This document shows, one piece after another, positions 52,950 through 62,033 of a DNA stretch of 64,000 nucleotides. Under the pieces are notes generated by a model, which was given only the letters and a program-made list of their open reading frames with translations, ran no database searches and was not told where the DNA came from. The position numbers and the translations under genes are program-made. The DNA is from Homoserinimonas sp044769865 (GTDB lineage Bacteria > Actinomycetota > Actinomycetes > Actinomycetales > Microbacteriaceae): contig NZ_JBIZWA010000002.1 in the NCBI RefSeq assembly GCF_044769865.1, forward strand, positions 124,001 through 188,000, read 5' to 3'. How positions within the stretch are numbered: position 1 is the stretch's first letter; each line of letters opens with the position of its first letter.

Positions 52950-54524
52950 ATGGCAACCTTCGTGGACCACGTGACCCTGCACCTGCGCTCGGGGCACGGC
53001 GGCAATGGCTGCGTGTCAGTCAAGCGCGAGAAGTTCAAGCCTCTCGCCGGACCTGACGGGGGCAACGGCGGCCACGGTGGTGACATTGTGCTGGTCAGCG
53101 ACCCGCAGGTTACGACGTTGCTGTCGTACCACCGTTCACCCCACCGCAGCTCCGAGAATGGGCAGCCCGGCATGGGAGACCACCGTGCGGGCACGACGGG
53201 ATCCGACCTCGAGCTGGCGGTTCCCGTCGGCACGGTCGTGAAAGACCCAGACGGCACCGTCCTCGCCGATCTCACGGAACCGGGTATGCGCATTGTCGTT
53301 GCGCCCGGTGGCCAGGGCGGCCTCGGCAACGCGGCCCTCGCCAACACCAAGCGCAAGGCTCCCGGCTTCGCCCTGCTGGGCACCCCCGGCTGGGAGGGCG
53401 ACGTCGTCCTCGAGCTCAAGGTCGTCGCGGATGTCGCTCTCGTCGGGTACCCCTCGGCAGGCAAGTCGAGCCTCATCGCGGCACTGTCGGCTGCGAAGCC
53501 CAAGATCGCCGACTACCCCTTCACGACGCTGCACCCGAACCTCGGCGTCGTGCAGGCGGGGGAGAGTCGCTACACGGTCGCTGACGTCCCCGGCCTCATT
53601 GAGGGCGCGAGCGAGGGCAGGGGTCTCGGACTCGAGTTCCTTCGTCACGTGGAGCGGTGCTCCGCGCTCGTGCACGTGCTCGACTGCGCGACCCTCGAGC
53701 CTGGCCGCGACCCGCTCAGCGACCTCGAGATCATCCGTCACGAACTGGAGTCCTATGAGGTGCCGGAGGGGCAGGCTCCACTACTGGAGCGCCCCCAGGT
53801 CGTCGTCCTGAACAAGATCGACGTGCCGGATGGGCGCGACCTCGCCGAGTTCGTGCGCCCTGAGCTCGAGCAGCAGGGATACCGCGTCTTCGAGGTCTCG
53901 GCTGTGAGTCGCGCCGGGCTCAGGGAGCTCTCCTATGCCCTCGGCGAGCTCGTCGAGGAGGAGCGTGCCGCCAAGGCTGCGGAGCCTCCCCGCGAGCGCA
54001 TCGTGCTTCGGCCACGGGCGGTCAATGAGGCGGCCTTCGACGTGCGCGTCGAGGGCGGTACCCACGGCAACATCTACCGCATCATCGGCGCAAAGCCGGA
54101 GCGCTGGGTTGCCCAGACCGACTTCACGAACGACGAGGCGATCGGCTTCCTTGCGGATCGCCTTGCGAAGCTCGGCGTCGAGGATTCGCTCTTCAAAGCG
54201 GGCGCCGTCGCTGGATCGACCGTCATCATCGGTGCCGGCGAGGGTGTCGTCTTCGACTGGGAGCCGACGCTGACCTCCGCCGCGGAACTCATCACGAGCC
54301 CGCGAGGCACGGATGCACGCCTCGGCGAGTCCGCGAGGCCGACCCGCAATGCGCGCCGCGAGGCGTACTTCGAGCGCATGGACGCCAAGGCGGCTGCCCG
54401 CGCCGAGCTCATTCGCGAACGCGAGGCCGGGCTCTGGAATGATGATGAGGGCTTCGCGGTGGATCGCCGCGACTCCGCAGCGTCCGAGGAGAGCTCGGGC
54501 GAAGCATCCGTTTCAGACGACTGA
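52950..54524 (+). CDS. obgE: GTPase ObgE/CgtA
   Basis: 524 residues. The glycine-rich Obg domain ('RSGHGGNGCVSVKREKFKPLAGPDGGNGGHGG', in parts) fills residues 1-155, the G domain has 'GYPSAGKSSLIAALS', 'TTLHPNLG', 'DVPGLIEGA' and 'NKIDV', and the OCT domain and acidic tail follow. It acts in 50S assembly and stress signalling. ATG at 52950 with AAGGA about 10 bases upstream. The proB gene starts 8 bases after the stop. Confidence 0.97.
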   Translation: MATFVDHVTLHLRSGHGGNGCVSVKREKFKPLAGPDGGNGGHGGDIVLVSDPQVTTLLSYHRSPHRSSENGQPGMGDHRAGTTGSDLELAVPVGTVVKDPDGTVLADLTEPGMRIVVAPGGQGGLGNAALANTKRKAPGFALLGTPGWEGDVVLELKVVADVALVGYPSAGKSSLIAALSAAKPKIADYPFTTLHPNLGVVQAGESRYTVADVPGLIEGASEGRGLGLEFLRHVERCSALVHVLDCATLEPGRDPLSDLEIIRHELESYEVPEGQAPLLERPQVVVLNKIDVPDGRDLAEFVRPELEQQGYRVFEVSAVSRAGLRELSYALGELVEEERAAKAAEPPRERIVLRPRAVNEAAFDVRVEGGTHGNIYRIIGAKPERWVAQTDFTNDEAIGFLADRLAKLGVEDSLFKAGAVAGSTVIIGAGEGVVFDWEPTLTSAAELITSPRGTDARLGESARPTRNARREAYFERMDAKAAARAELIREREAGLWNDDEGFAVDRRDSAASEESSGEASVSDD

Positions 54525-54532
54525 CAGGACCG

Positions 54533-55372
54533 ATGACAGCGCAGCCCACGACAAGCACGATTCCCACGCTGAGCCCCGTCACGACGCGAGCGGACATCCC
54601 GCGTGCCCGGAGGATCGTCGTCAAGGTGGGTTCATCATCGATCAGCGGCGAGAACGCGGGTCAGGTCGCGCCTCTCATCGACGCCCTCGCCGCCGCCCAC
54701 GCGCGTGGTGCGGAGATCGTGCTCGTGTCGTCCGGTGCGATCGCGACGGGGCTGCCGTTCCTGAACCTGCAGGACCGCCCAGCAGACCTCGCCACGAAGC
54801 AGGCCGCTGCGGCCGTGGGCCAGAACGTGCTCATCTACCGCTACCAGGAAAGCCTCGCCCGCTACGAGATCGTGGCCGCACAGGTACTCCTGACCGCAGG
54901 CGACCTCGAGGCGAAGGTCAATCGTGCCAACGCACGGCGCGCCATGGAGCGGCTGCTCGACCTGCGGATCCTGCCGATCGTCAACGAGAACGACACGGTC
55001 GCGACCGCGGAGATCCGCTTCGGCGACAACGATGAGTTGGCGGCTCGCGTGGCAAAACTCCTGAATGCCGATGTGCTCGTGCTGCTCTCCGACGTCGACA
55101 GCCTCTACACGAAGCCACCGTGGGTCGAGGGCTCGGAGCGCATCGTCGACGTTGCCTTTGGTGAGTCGCTCGACTCGGTCGAGTTCGGCGGCATCGGAGC
55201 GGCCGGGGTCGGCACGGGAGGAGCGCGCACGAAGGTGGATGCTGCTCGGCTCGCGGCCGGCGCCGGCACCCCGGTGCTGCTGACCTCGACCGCGCAGGTG
55301 AGCGAGGCGCTGGGCGGTGCCTCCGTTGGCACGTGGTTCGCGGCGGGCCTCGTCGAGCACTCGCTCGGCTGA
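54533..55372 (+). CDS. proB: Glutamate 5-kinase
   Basis: 279 residues, amino-acid kinase fold: 'RIVVKVGSSSI', 'VLVSSGAIATG', 'LPIVNENDTV' and 'FGDNDELAARVA'. The C-terminal PUA domain of E. coli ProB is absent, which is a known short form. First step of proline synthesis; proA follows. Confidence 0.96.
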   Translation: MTAQPTTSTIPTLSPVTTRADIPRARRIVVKVGSSSISGENAGQVAPLIDALAAAHARGAEIVLVSSGAIATGLPFLNLQDRPADLATKQAAAAVGQNVLIYRYQESLARYEIVAAQVLLTAGDLEAKVNRANARRAMERLLDLRILPIVNENDTVATAEIRFGDNDELAARVAKLLNADVLVLLSDVDSLYTKPPWVEGSERIVDVAFGESLDSVEFGGIGAAGVGTGGARTKVDAARLAAGAGTPVLLTSTAQVSEALGGASVGTWFAAGLVEHSLG

Positions 55373-55397
55373 CCGGCAGGTGCCTTCGGGCGGTCGG

Positions 55398-55403
55398 TAG
55401 ACT
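55398..55403 (+). promoter_or_regulatory. -10 box, leaderless start of proA
   Basis: TAGACT with six bases to the ATG at 55410, so proA may be expressed separately from proB. Confidence 0.5.
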
Positions 55404-55409
55404 GGGCCC

Positions 55410-56678
55410 ATGCCCGAGCAGACCCTTGCGACCCCCACTCTCCAGCAGAAGCTGGTGGCGTCGAGACATGCCTCCCGTGCTCTCGCCACCGCGACGACGC
55501 AGCTCAAGAACGACGCGCTGGAGGCTATCGCCGCGGCCGTCTTGGGGAACGCCGATCGAATCCTCGCGGCGAACGAACTCGACCTCGCCAATGGGCGCGA
55601 GAACGGGCTGAGCGAAGGCCTGCAGGATCGCCTCCGGCTCGACGCAGCGCGACTTGACGGTCTCGCCGCCGCGGTGCGTGACATTGCGGCCCTGGCCGAC
55701 CCCGTGGGTCGCGTCGTGCAGGGCTCGAGCCTGCCGAACGGCTTGGCTCTCACGCAGGTTCGCGTTCCCTTCGGCGTGGTCGGCGCCATCTATGAGGCCC
55801 GGCCCAATGTCACGATCGACATCGCGTCGCTGGCGCTCAAGAGCGGCAACGCTGTCGTGCTTCGTGGGGGCTCGGCGGCGATCCACTCCAACACGGCCCT
55901 CGTGCAGATCATCCAGGATGCTGTCTCCTCGGTCGGCCTCCCCGGTGAGCTCGTGCAGGGCATTGACGAGTTCGGTCGCGATGGTGCGACCGAACTCATG
56001 CGCTCCCGTGGCCTCATCGACGTGTTGATCCCGCGCGGCAGTGCAGACCTCATCCAGACGGTCGTGCGCGAATCCCAGGTGCCGGTCATCGAGACGGGCG
56101 CCGGCGTTGTACACGTCTACCTCGACGCCTCGGCTGATGTGAGCGCCGCGGTCGAGATCGTGCACAACGCGAAGACCCACCGCCCCAGCGTCTGCAACGC
56201 CGCCGAGACACTGCTCGTGCACGCCGATGCGGCCGAGCGACTACTGCCAGCCGTGCTCACCGCGCTCCGCGAGAGCGGTGTGACCCTGCACGCCGACGAC
56301 CGCACTGCGGCCATCTTCGCGGATGTCCTGCCTGCGACGGAGGAGGACTGGGCGACCGAGTACCTGAGCCTCGACCTTGCCGTGCGGGTCGTCGACGACC
56401 TCGATGGCGCGCTCGACCACATCCGTCAGTACTCCACCCACCACACCGAGACGATCGTCACCTCGGATCTCGCAAGCAGCGAACGCTTCCTTGCCGAGGT
56501 GGATTCGGCCGTCGTGATGGTCAACGCCTCGACGCGATTCACCGATGGGGGAGAGTTCGGCTTCGGTGCCGAAGTGGGCATCTCGACCCAGAAGCTGCAC
56601 GCGCGCGGCCCCATGGGGCTCCCTGAGCTGACGAGCACCAAGTGGATTGTGCGCGGTTCCGGCCAGGTGCGCGGTTGA
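55410..56678 (+). CDS. proA: Glutamate-5-semialdehyde dehydrogenase (gamma-glutamyl phosphate reductase)
   Basis: 422 residues, aldehyde dehydrogenase fold. 'VPFGVVGAIYEARPNVTIDI', 'LRGGSAAIHSN' and the catalytic Cys in 'HRPSVCNAAETLLVH' are clear. Second enzyme of proline synthesis. Complete. Confidence 0.97.
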   Translation: MPEQTLATPTLQQKLVASRHASRALATATTQLKNDALEAIAAAVLGNADRILAANELDLANGRENGLSEGLQDRLRLDAARLDGLAAAVRDIAALADPVGRVVQGSSLPNGLALTQVRVPFGVVGAIYEARPNVTIDIASLALKSGNAVVLRGGSAAIHSNTALVQIIQDAVSSVGLPGELVQGIDEFGRDGATELMRSRGLIDVLIPRGSADLIQTVVRESQVPVIETGAGVVHVYLDASADVSAAVEIVHNAKTHRPSVCNAAETLLVHADAAERLLPAVLTALRESGVTLHADDRTAAIFADVLPATEEDWATEYLSLDLAVRVVDDLDGALDHIRQYSTHHTETIVTSDLASSERFLAEVDSAVVMVNASTRFTDGGEFGFGAEVGISTQKLHARGPMGLPELTSTKWIVRGSGQVRG

Positions 56679-56692
56679 CCCGCCACGCACGG

Positions 56693-56698
56693 TAGATT
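56693..56698 (+). promoter_or_regulatory. Candidate -10 before the nadD unit
   Basis: TAGATT, 25 bases before the ATG at 56723, whose ribosome site is CGGAGAA. Confidence 0.4.
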
Positions 56699-56722
56699 AG
56701 AGACGCGTCGAACGGAGAACTA

Positions 56723-56923
56723 ATGTCATTGCTTGCTGTCATCGCTGCCGAAGAGGGCCACCACGAGCTCGCCCCAATGATCATGGACCCCATCTGGTTC
56801 GCGGTCATTGCTGCGGCCGTCTTCGTGACGATCGGCCTCGTCACCTACAGCTTCCGCGACGTGGCGCACCGCAACACGCGTCAGTCCACGAACGCGGGCC
56901 CCGGCGCGGGCACGCACGACTAA
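56723..56923 (+). CDS. Small conserved single-pass membrane protein
   Basis: 66 residues: 'EEGHHELAPMIMDPIWFAV' leads into one transmembrane helix (about 24-43) and a basic 'TYSFRDVAHRNTRQS' cytoplasmic end. Small proteins of this design lie between proA and nadD in many actinobacteria. Function unknown. Confidence 0.8.
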   Translation: MSLLAVIAAEEGHHELAPMIMDPIWFAVIAAAVFVTIGLVTYSFRDVAHRNTRQSTNAGPGAGTHD

Positions 56924-56933
56924 CGGCGCGTCG

Positions 56934-57539
56934 ATGACGGCGGTGGACCCCGACTCAGGTCGTCCTCGCGTCGGCATCATGGGTGGGACATTCGATCCCA
57001 TCCACAACGGCCACCTCGTCGCCGCCAGCGAGGTTGCCCAGCACTTCGGCCTGGACGAGGTGGTCTTCGTTCCGACGGGGCAGCCGTACCAGAAGCCGGA
57101 TGCCACGGGCAGCGAGCACCGCTACCTCATGACGGTGATCGCGACGGCGTCGAACCCATCGTTCACGGTGAGCCGAGTCGACATCGATCGAGACCGGCCC
57201 ACATACACGATCGACACGCTGCACGACATGCAGCGCCTGCGGCCGGAGGCCGAGCTCTTCTTCATCACGGGAGCGGACGCCATCGCCCAGATCGTCGACT
57301 GGAAGAACGTCGACCAACTCTTCGAACTCGCCCATTTCGTAGCGGTTTCACGGCCAGGTCACATCCTGAACGTTTCCGGTTTGCCGGAGCACGACGTAAG
57401 CTTGCTAGAGGTGCCTGCCTTGGCGATTTCTTCGACGGACTGTCGTAGCCGGGTAGGTAGGGGGTTTCCCGTCTGGTACCTCGTACCCGACGGGGTAGTA
57501 CAGTACATCGCCAAACATCATCTGTATCGGAGTGAGTAA
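56934..57539 (+). CDS. nadD: Nicotinate-nucleotide adenylyltransferase
   Basis: 201 residues. The nucleotidyltransferase motif is 'MGGTFDPIHNGHL' (HxGH) with 'ISSTDCRSRVGRGFPVWYLVPDGVVQYI' (ISSTxxR, in parts) at the C-terminus. It makes deamido-NAD from NaMN. Its stop overlaps the next start by one base. Confidence 0.97.
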   Translation: MTAVDPDSGRPRVGIMGGTFDPIHNGHLVAASEVAQHFGLDEVVFVPTGQPYQKPDATGSEHRYLMTVIATASNPSFTVSRVDIDRDRPTYTIDTLHDMQRLRPEAELFFITGADAIAQIVDWKNVDQLFELAHFVAVSRPGHILNVSGLPEHDVSLLEVPALAISSTDCRSRVGRGFPVWYLVPDGVVQYIAKHHLYRSE

Positions 57540-59008
57540 TGACAGCCTGGGGTGACCAGCCGCCGCTTTCGCGGAGGCAGGTCAGGATGAACGAGCGAAC
57601 CCACGAGGGTGGCAGTGAGTTCTCCAGCGCCCGGGCCCAGACGGGCAGCATCGATCTCGACAACCCGGAGGCGACCATGGGGGATTCCGGCCACGAGGAT
57701 TCTGTTCCGTTCGATACCTTCCCGCCCGCAGCTCCCGCAGCCCCGGATGCGACGCCCGCCCGCTTCGACGGCGCGCCCTCGACCTCCGCGAACCCCATCC
57801 GGCCCGGATCGCGTCGCGCGCAGCGCCTTGCCGAGACCGGGGCACTTTCCTTCGCCGACCTTGCCGCCTTCGCGCCGGCAGCAGACACGCGCGAGGCTCC
57901 GGCCGCGCCCCCAGCCGAACCCGATTCGGACGCCCACGCGTACCGGCTCCGCGACTTCCGTCCGGCCGAGCCCGCTGCCCCGGCGGTCACCCCGCCGCCG
58001 GCACCAGCCGTTGACGACGTTTCGCCAGCGCCGGCCGGCCGCCCGCTCACCCGGCGTGAACTTCGCGCGCTCGAGGCCGCCCGGGCCCGCGAGGCGGAGC
58101 AGGCAGAACCGGCTGAGGCGCAGGTGGCCCCAGCACAGCCTCAGGCAGTGACGGAACCACCGCCCCTCGTCGAGCCGCCGCACGCGGCGCTTGCGGACCC
58201 CCAGTACATCCCGTCCTCGCTTGACGTGGCTCCCGTCGCGCCCCTTGAGCCGCTTGCGGAAGAAGCAGTCGAGACACCGTCCGACACGGGCGTGCCGCTC
58301 TCAGCGCTTGCGCCGCCTGCCGGGATGCCGTTCGGCACGTCGCCGACCGAGATCCCCACGCTCGCGGACTTGCCGGCACCCCAGCTCTCCCCGCCCCCAG
58401 CACCGACGGGCGAGTTCGTTCCCCAGTACTCGCTTGCGCAGTACCCGCCGCCCACCATGCTGCCCGGCTCACCCGAGTCCGCTCGAGGCATCGACTTCGC
58501 ACCGCAGCAGCAGGTCACTCCCGTCGGCCACTGGTCGACCCAGGAGGCGCTCGACGACGCGAGCCAGTCCGCCGACTCGGTGACGTCGCGCGACATCTCG
58601 ACATCGACCGGTCCCATCACGAGCAATGCCCTCGTGCTTCCCGCGGTGCCGGAAGGCTCCGACCTGGCCGTTCCCTTCGCGACGGCGACGGGCGAGGTGC
58701 TCATCACCGGCTCGATCACGCTGCCGACCACGCTCGGTACGACGGGAGCGCACCCCGCGCGCTACGACCACTCGGAACTCGACGCCATCATCGATGCTGC
58801 CGACCGTGATGACATCGAGGGGGAGTCCGCTCCCGTCCGCGCGATCCGTGCCGTCAGCACGCACACCTCTCCGCGCGACGTCATCGCGATGTCGCGCAAC
58901 TCGGGCAGCGGCAACCGTCTTCCTGTCGTGCTCGCGATCACCGCGGGAGCGATGATGGTGAGTGTCACCGTGCTGGTTGTCGCGGGATTCGTGTTCGGCA
59001 CGTTCTAG
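57539..59008 (+). CDS. Pro/Ala-rich protein with a C-terminal membrane anchor, function unknown
   Basis: 489 residues. Residues 1-455 are low-complexity, rich in Pro, Ala, Glu and Ser, without clear domains, apart from 'PGSRRAQRLAETGALSFADLAAF' and 'GRPLTRRELRALEAARA', which look like short helical binding motifs. The last 25 residues ('LPVVLAITAGAMMVSVTVLVVAGFVFG') form one transmembrane helix with only a few residues after it. It is thus tail-anchored, facing the cytoplasm if the basic flank rule holds. Lies between nadD and rsfS in one unit. No function known to me. Confidence 0.82.
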   Translation: MTAWGDQPPLSRRQVRMNERTHEGGSEFSSARAQTGSIDLDNPEATMGDSGHEDSVPFDTFPPAAPAAPDATPARFDGAPSTSANPIRPGSRRAQRLAETGALSFADLAAFAPAADTREAPAAPPAEPDSDAHAYRLRDFRPAEPAAPAVTPPPAPAVDDVSPAPAGRPLTRRELRALEAARAREAEQAEPAEAQVAPAQPQAVTEPPPLVEPPHAALADPQYIPSSLDVAPVAPLEPLAEEAVETPSDTGVPLSALAPPAGMPFGTSPTEIPTLADLPAPQLSPPPAPTGEFVPQYSLAQYPPPTMLPGSPESARGIDFAPQQQVTPVGHWSTQEALDDASQSADSVTSRDISTSTGPITSNALVLPAVPEGSDLAVPFATATGEVLITGSITLPTTLGTTGAHPARYDHSELDAIIDAADRDDIEGESAPVRAIRAVSTHTSPRDVIAMSRNSGSGNRLPVVLAITAGAMMVSVTVLVVAGFVFGTF

Positions 59009-59049
59009 ACTCGTCCCCACGAATGTCAGTACCCACCCTTTAGGAATCT

Positions 59050-59451
59050 GTGACCGCCTCCCAGCACGCCCTCGAACTTCTCACCATCGCCGCGACGGCG
59101 GCCGACTCGAAGCAGGCGTCCGACCTGGTCGCCCTCGATGTCTCGGAGCCGCTGCCGTTCGCGGACGTATTCCTGCTCGCTTCCGGTCGAAATGAGCGCA
59201 ACGTGCTCGCCATTGCCAGCGAGATCGAGGACAAGCTGATCGAAGCCGGAAGCAAGCCCCTGCGCCGCGAGGGCCGCAGCGAGGGCCGCTGGGTGCTCCT
59301 TGACTTCGGCGACCTCGTCGTGCACGTCTTCCACGAGGAGGAGCGAATCTACTACTCGCTCGAGCGTCTCTGGAAGGACTGCCCGGCGATTCCTCTCGAC
59401 CTGCCCGAAGCGCCCGGTGCCGGCAGTGCAGGAGCCGACGCGCGGGCATGA
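59050..59451 (+). CDS. rsfS: Ribosomal silencing factor RsfS
   Basis: 133 residues, GTG start. 'DLVALDVSEPLPFADVFLLASGRNERNVLAIA' and 'EGRSEGRWVLLDFGDLVVHVFHEEERIYYSLERLW' (in parts) are the RsfS/Iojap signature. It binds L14 and blocks subunit joining in starvation. It overlaps the next gene by 4 bases. Confidence 0.96.
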   Translation: MTASQHALELLTIAATAADSKQASDLVALDVSEPLPFADVFLLASGRNERNVLAIASEIEDKLIEAGSKPLRREGRSEGRWVLLDFGDLVVHVFHEEERIYYSLERLWKDCPAIPLDLPEAPGAGSAGADARA

Positions 59452-60410
59452 CCGCGTGGGTGCCCTCGTGGAGCGGCAGTGCGGGAGCCGCCGAGGCGAC
59501 CGCTGACGGCATCGCAGCATGGGTTCGTTCCGACGCGCTCGGGCAACTCGTACGTCTCTGGGGTGGGCAGCGCCCCGCTGAGGGCGACACGGAGTTTCTC
59601 CTCGAGTGGCTTGACGCCTTCTCGGCCGAGCACTGGGACTTTCGTCGGGGGAGAGAGCGCAACCTCGCGGCATCCGCAGTACTGAGCCCGGAGCAGGCAG
59701 CCGCCGTGCTGCAGGTCGCGCCGGAACTTGGCCTCGTCTCATCATTGCCCCGGGCCCGAAGCTATGACGCCATCGTGATGACGGGCGGGATGGTGCGCGC
59801 TGGTGTCGTGAAGCCGCGGTTCGTGCGCTCGCTCCTGGACGCGGGTATCGCTGCCCGGCAAGTCGTGTTCGTGGGGGCGCACCGGGCGTTCCAAGGCGAC
59901 GAGGCTGCGCTGGCGGCAGCGCTTGGCGTTCGTGGCGACGACGAGGTGGATGCCATGGCCGAGGGGATGCGCCGGGCGTTCGACTTGGGCGCACCCGCTG
60001 TGACCCATGGCGGTGAGCGCAATGCGCGGGCGACCCGTCTCGCGTGGGACGCTCATCCGAGCGTGCGTTTCGAAGTGGTCGCGGCTCCGTCCAGTGCCCC
60101 CGAAGCGCGGCGCGCCGACACCGCCGACACGTTCCGGCACTGGGCGCAGTTGAGTGGGCGCGACGCGAGCTCGGTGCTCGTCGTGACCACGCCCATCTAC
60201 GTGCCGTATCAGGCGGCCGTCGCGGTGGAGACACTTGGCATTGAGGCGGGGATGGCTGTCGAGACGGTGGGGGCGGATGCCCGGTCGAACGACCTCGGAG
60301 AGCACACGCAGCACTTCGGTGCGCAACAGCATCTGCAGGAGATCCGCTCCGCCATCCGTGGAATGAAGACACTCCGGGCGCACTCGATTTTGCGCTCGGC
60401 AGGAATGTAG
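59448..60410 (+). CDS. Conserved hypothetical protein, possibly DUF218/YdcF-like fold
   Basis: 320 residues, soluble. The centre has 'YDAIVMTGGMVRAGVVKPRFVRSLLDAGIAARQVVFVGAHR' and later 'SSVLVVTTPIYVPYQAAVAVETLGI', a pattern of strand-GG-turn-helix and a late 'T.p.y' loop that recalls the DUF218/SanA-YdcF fold, though the match is weak. The N-terminal 100 residues are helical. Its ATG overlaps the rsfS stop by 4 bases, so it is coexpressed. Function unknown. Confidence 0.75.
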   Translation: MTAWVPSWSGSAGAAEATADGIAAWVRSDALGQLVRLWGGQRPAEGDTEFLLEWLDAFSAEHWDFRRGRERNLAASAVLSPEQAAAVLQVAPELGLVSSLPRARSYDAIVMTGGMVRAGVVKPRFVRSLLDAGIAARQVVFVGAHRAFQGDEAALAAALGVRGDDEVDAMAEGMRRAFDLGAPAVTHGGERNARATRLAWDAHPSVRFEVVAAPSSAPEARRADTADTFRHWAQLSGRDASSVLVVTTPIYVPYQAAVAVETLGIEAGMAVETVGADARSNDLGEHTQHFGAQQHLQEIRSAIRGMKTLRAHSILRSAGM

Positions 60411-60449
60411 TAATCTTGAGAAGTTGCTTCACGGAGTGACAAACAACGA

Positions 60450-60526
60450 GGGTCCATGGCGCAGCCCGGTAGCGCACCTGCATGGCATGCAGGGGGTCAG
60501 GGGTTCAAATCCCCTTGGATCCACCA
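60450..60526 (+). tRNA. tRNA-Ala (anticodon GGC)
   Basis: Acceptor GGGTCCA pairs with TGGATCC (one G-U), anticodon arm CCTGC-ATGGCAT-GCAGG gives GGC, T arm AGGGGTTCAAATCCCCT; discriminator A and encoded CCA (60524-60526). Confidence 0.95.
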
Positions 60527-60547
60527 AAGTCCTCTTGAGGCAACATG

Positions 60548-60586
60548 AACGGCTGAGTCCCAGCGATTGGGATTCAGCCGTTTTGT
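60548..60586. terminator. Terminator after tRNA-Ala, probably bidirectional
   Basis: AACGGCTGAGTCCCA and TTGGGATTCAGCCGTT pair with two G-U/T-G positions around GCGA, followed by TTGTG. It also lies at the end of the convergent macrodomain gene, whose stop is at 60591. Confidence 0.8.
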
Positions 60587-60590
60587 GTTG

Positions 60591-61109
60591 TTACTGGATT
60601 TCGGGGGAGTAGGCGCGGATCGCCCGCTGCACCTGATCGTGTGTTGCCTCGTCGAACGCCACGATGCGGATCTCCTCGACGCGGGTGGGAGTCGTCGCGA
60701 GCGTGGCGACCGAGGCGGCGATGGCGTCGTCTCGCGGCCACGCGTAGACGCCGGCGCTGATGAGCGGGAAGGCGATGCTGCGTGCCCCGAGTTCCTCCGC
60801 GACCTCGAGGGAGCGGCGATAGCAGGAGACGAGGAGTGAGCGGTCGCGTTCACCGGCGGCGTGATTCGGGCCCACCGTGTGGATCACCCAGCGGGCGGGG
60901 AGCCTGCCCGCGGTCGTCCAGCCAGCGTCGCCCGTCGCGAGACCGTGGGGGAAACGTGCGATGCAGTCGTCCAGGATCTCGGGACCACCAGCCCGGTGGA
61001 TGGCGCCGTCGACACCACCGCCCCCGCGCATCCGATTGTTGGCCGCGTTGACGATCGCATCGACTGACTGCTGCGTGATGTCGCCGTGGGCTGCCAGCGG
61101 GAGCGTCAT
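60591..61109 (-). CDS. Macrodomain protein (O-acetyl-ADP-ribose deacetylase type)
   Basis: 172 residues, one macro domain: 'GDITQQSVDAIVNAANNRMRGGGGVDGAIHRAGG' (in parts) and 'IAFPLISAGVYAWPRDDA'. MacroD-type proteins hydrolyse O-acetyl-ADP-ribose or remove ADP-ribose from acidic residues. Its start overlaps the hydrolase stop by 4 bases. Cytoplasmic. Confidence 0.95.
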   Translation of the reverse strand: MTLPLAAHGDITQQSVDAIVNAANNRMRGGGGVDGAIHRAGGPEILDDCIARFPHGLATGDAGWTTAGRLPARWVIHTVGPNHAAGERDRSLLVSCYRRSLEVAEELGARSIAFPLISAGVYAWPRDDAIAASVATLATTPTRVEEIRIVAFDEATHDQVQRAIRAYSPEIQ

Positions 61110-61975
61110 CGGGGTGCCTCCGCGAGCGCGAGCTCCTCGACCAAGAGCGCGTGGAACTCCTCTGGCTGCTCCATCATGACGTCGTGGCCCGCGTCGAGCG
61201 AGAAGTGGCGCAGCTCATCGCCCGCGCGGCGCAGGAACCCGGATGCAAGGAGCGAGTCGCGATAGGGGGAGCGTCGTCCCGACACGAGCGTGAGTCGTGA
61301 CAGGTCGAGGGCGTCGAAGTCTTCGATCACGGGGCGTTCGATGATGCGAGGCGCCGTGTCGTGCCTCCAGGTCCAGCCGCCGTCGTGCGGGCGCAGGCTC
61401 CGTTCCCCGATGAAGCGCGCGAGCCAGCGCGGCCAGTGCTTGCGCGCCGAGCGATCGGCGAATGCTGCGATGCCGTCGCCGAGTTCTCGATAGGAGGGCG
61501 TGCTGGCCGGCTGTTCCGCCCGAGCTGGGGCGTCGCCTGGGACGAGGGGAACCGCGTCGACCGAGACGACGTGGCGGATGGCAGGAACAGTGCCGGATGC
61601 CGCGGTGAGGATCGAGAGCATGCCGCCGAGCGAATGGCCAACCAGGATGAGCTCGTCGTCTGCGCCGAGGGCGGCCGCGACATCCTGCACCTCGCCCAGC
61701 CACAACTCGGCTCGATAGTGCTCCCGCCACTCGCTGTCGCCATGCCCGGAGAGGTCGAGCGCCGCCCACTTGGGCGTGTCAGGGCCGAGGAGCGCTATCT
61801 GGTGCGCCCACCAGGCGGCGTGGGCGCGCCCGCCGTGCACGAAGAGGATGCGGGGCCCGTCGCCGCTGCCACCCGTCCGGTAGCGGATGCGGACGCCGCT
61901 GCTCTGAAGTTCGTGGCGCTGTCCGGAGTCATAGGGCGCCGGGTCGAACCACGGCGGTGTGGTGTGGGAAGGCAT
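61106..61975 (-). CDS. Alpha/beta hydrolase
   Basis: 289 residues. Oxyanion region 'ILFVHGGRAHAAWW', nucleophile elbow 'LVGHSLGGML', catalytic His in 'LDAGHDVMMEQPEEF'. Substrate unknown. TACACT lies seven bases before the ATG (leaderless). Translationally coupled to the macrodomain gene. Confidence 0.92.
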   Translation of the reverse strand: MPSHTTPPWFDPAPYDSGQRHELQSSGVRIRYRTGGSGDGPRILFVHGGRAHAAWWAHQIALLGPDTPKWAALDLSGHGDSEWREHYRAELWLGEVQDVAAALGADDELILVGHSLGGMLSILTAASGTVPAIRHVVSVDAVPLVPGDAPARAEQPASTPSYRELGDGIAAFADRSARKHWPRWLARFIGERSLRPHDGGWTWRHDTAPRIIERPVIEDFDALDLSRLTLVSGRRSPYRDSLLASGFLRRAGDELRHFSLDAGHDVMMEQPEEFHALLVEELALAEAPR

Positions 61976-61982
61976 CGTTCAC

Positions 61983-61988
61983 AGTGTA
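61983..61988 (-). promoter_or_regulatory. -10 box, leaderless start of the hydrolase-macrodomain unit
   Basis: TACACT on the minus strand, seven bases before the ATG at 61975. Confidence 0.5.
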
Positions 61989-62033
61989 TTGCGGGGCCTT
62001 GGCGGGAGGGGAGGGCGGCGGCATGATTGCGGC

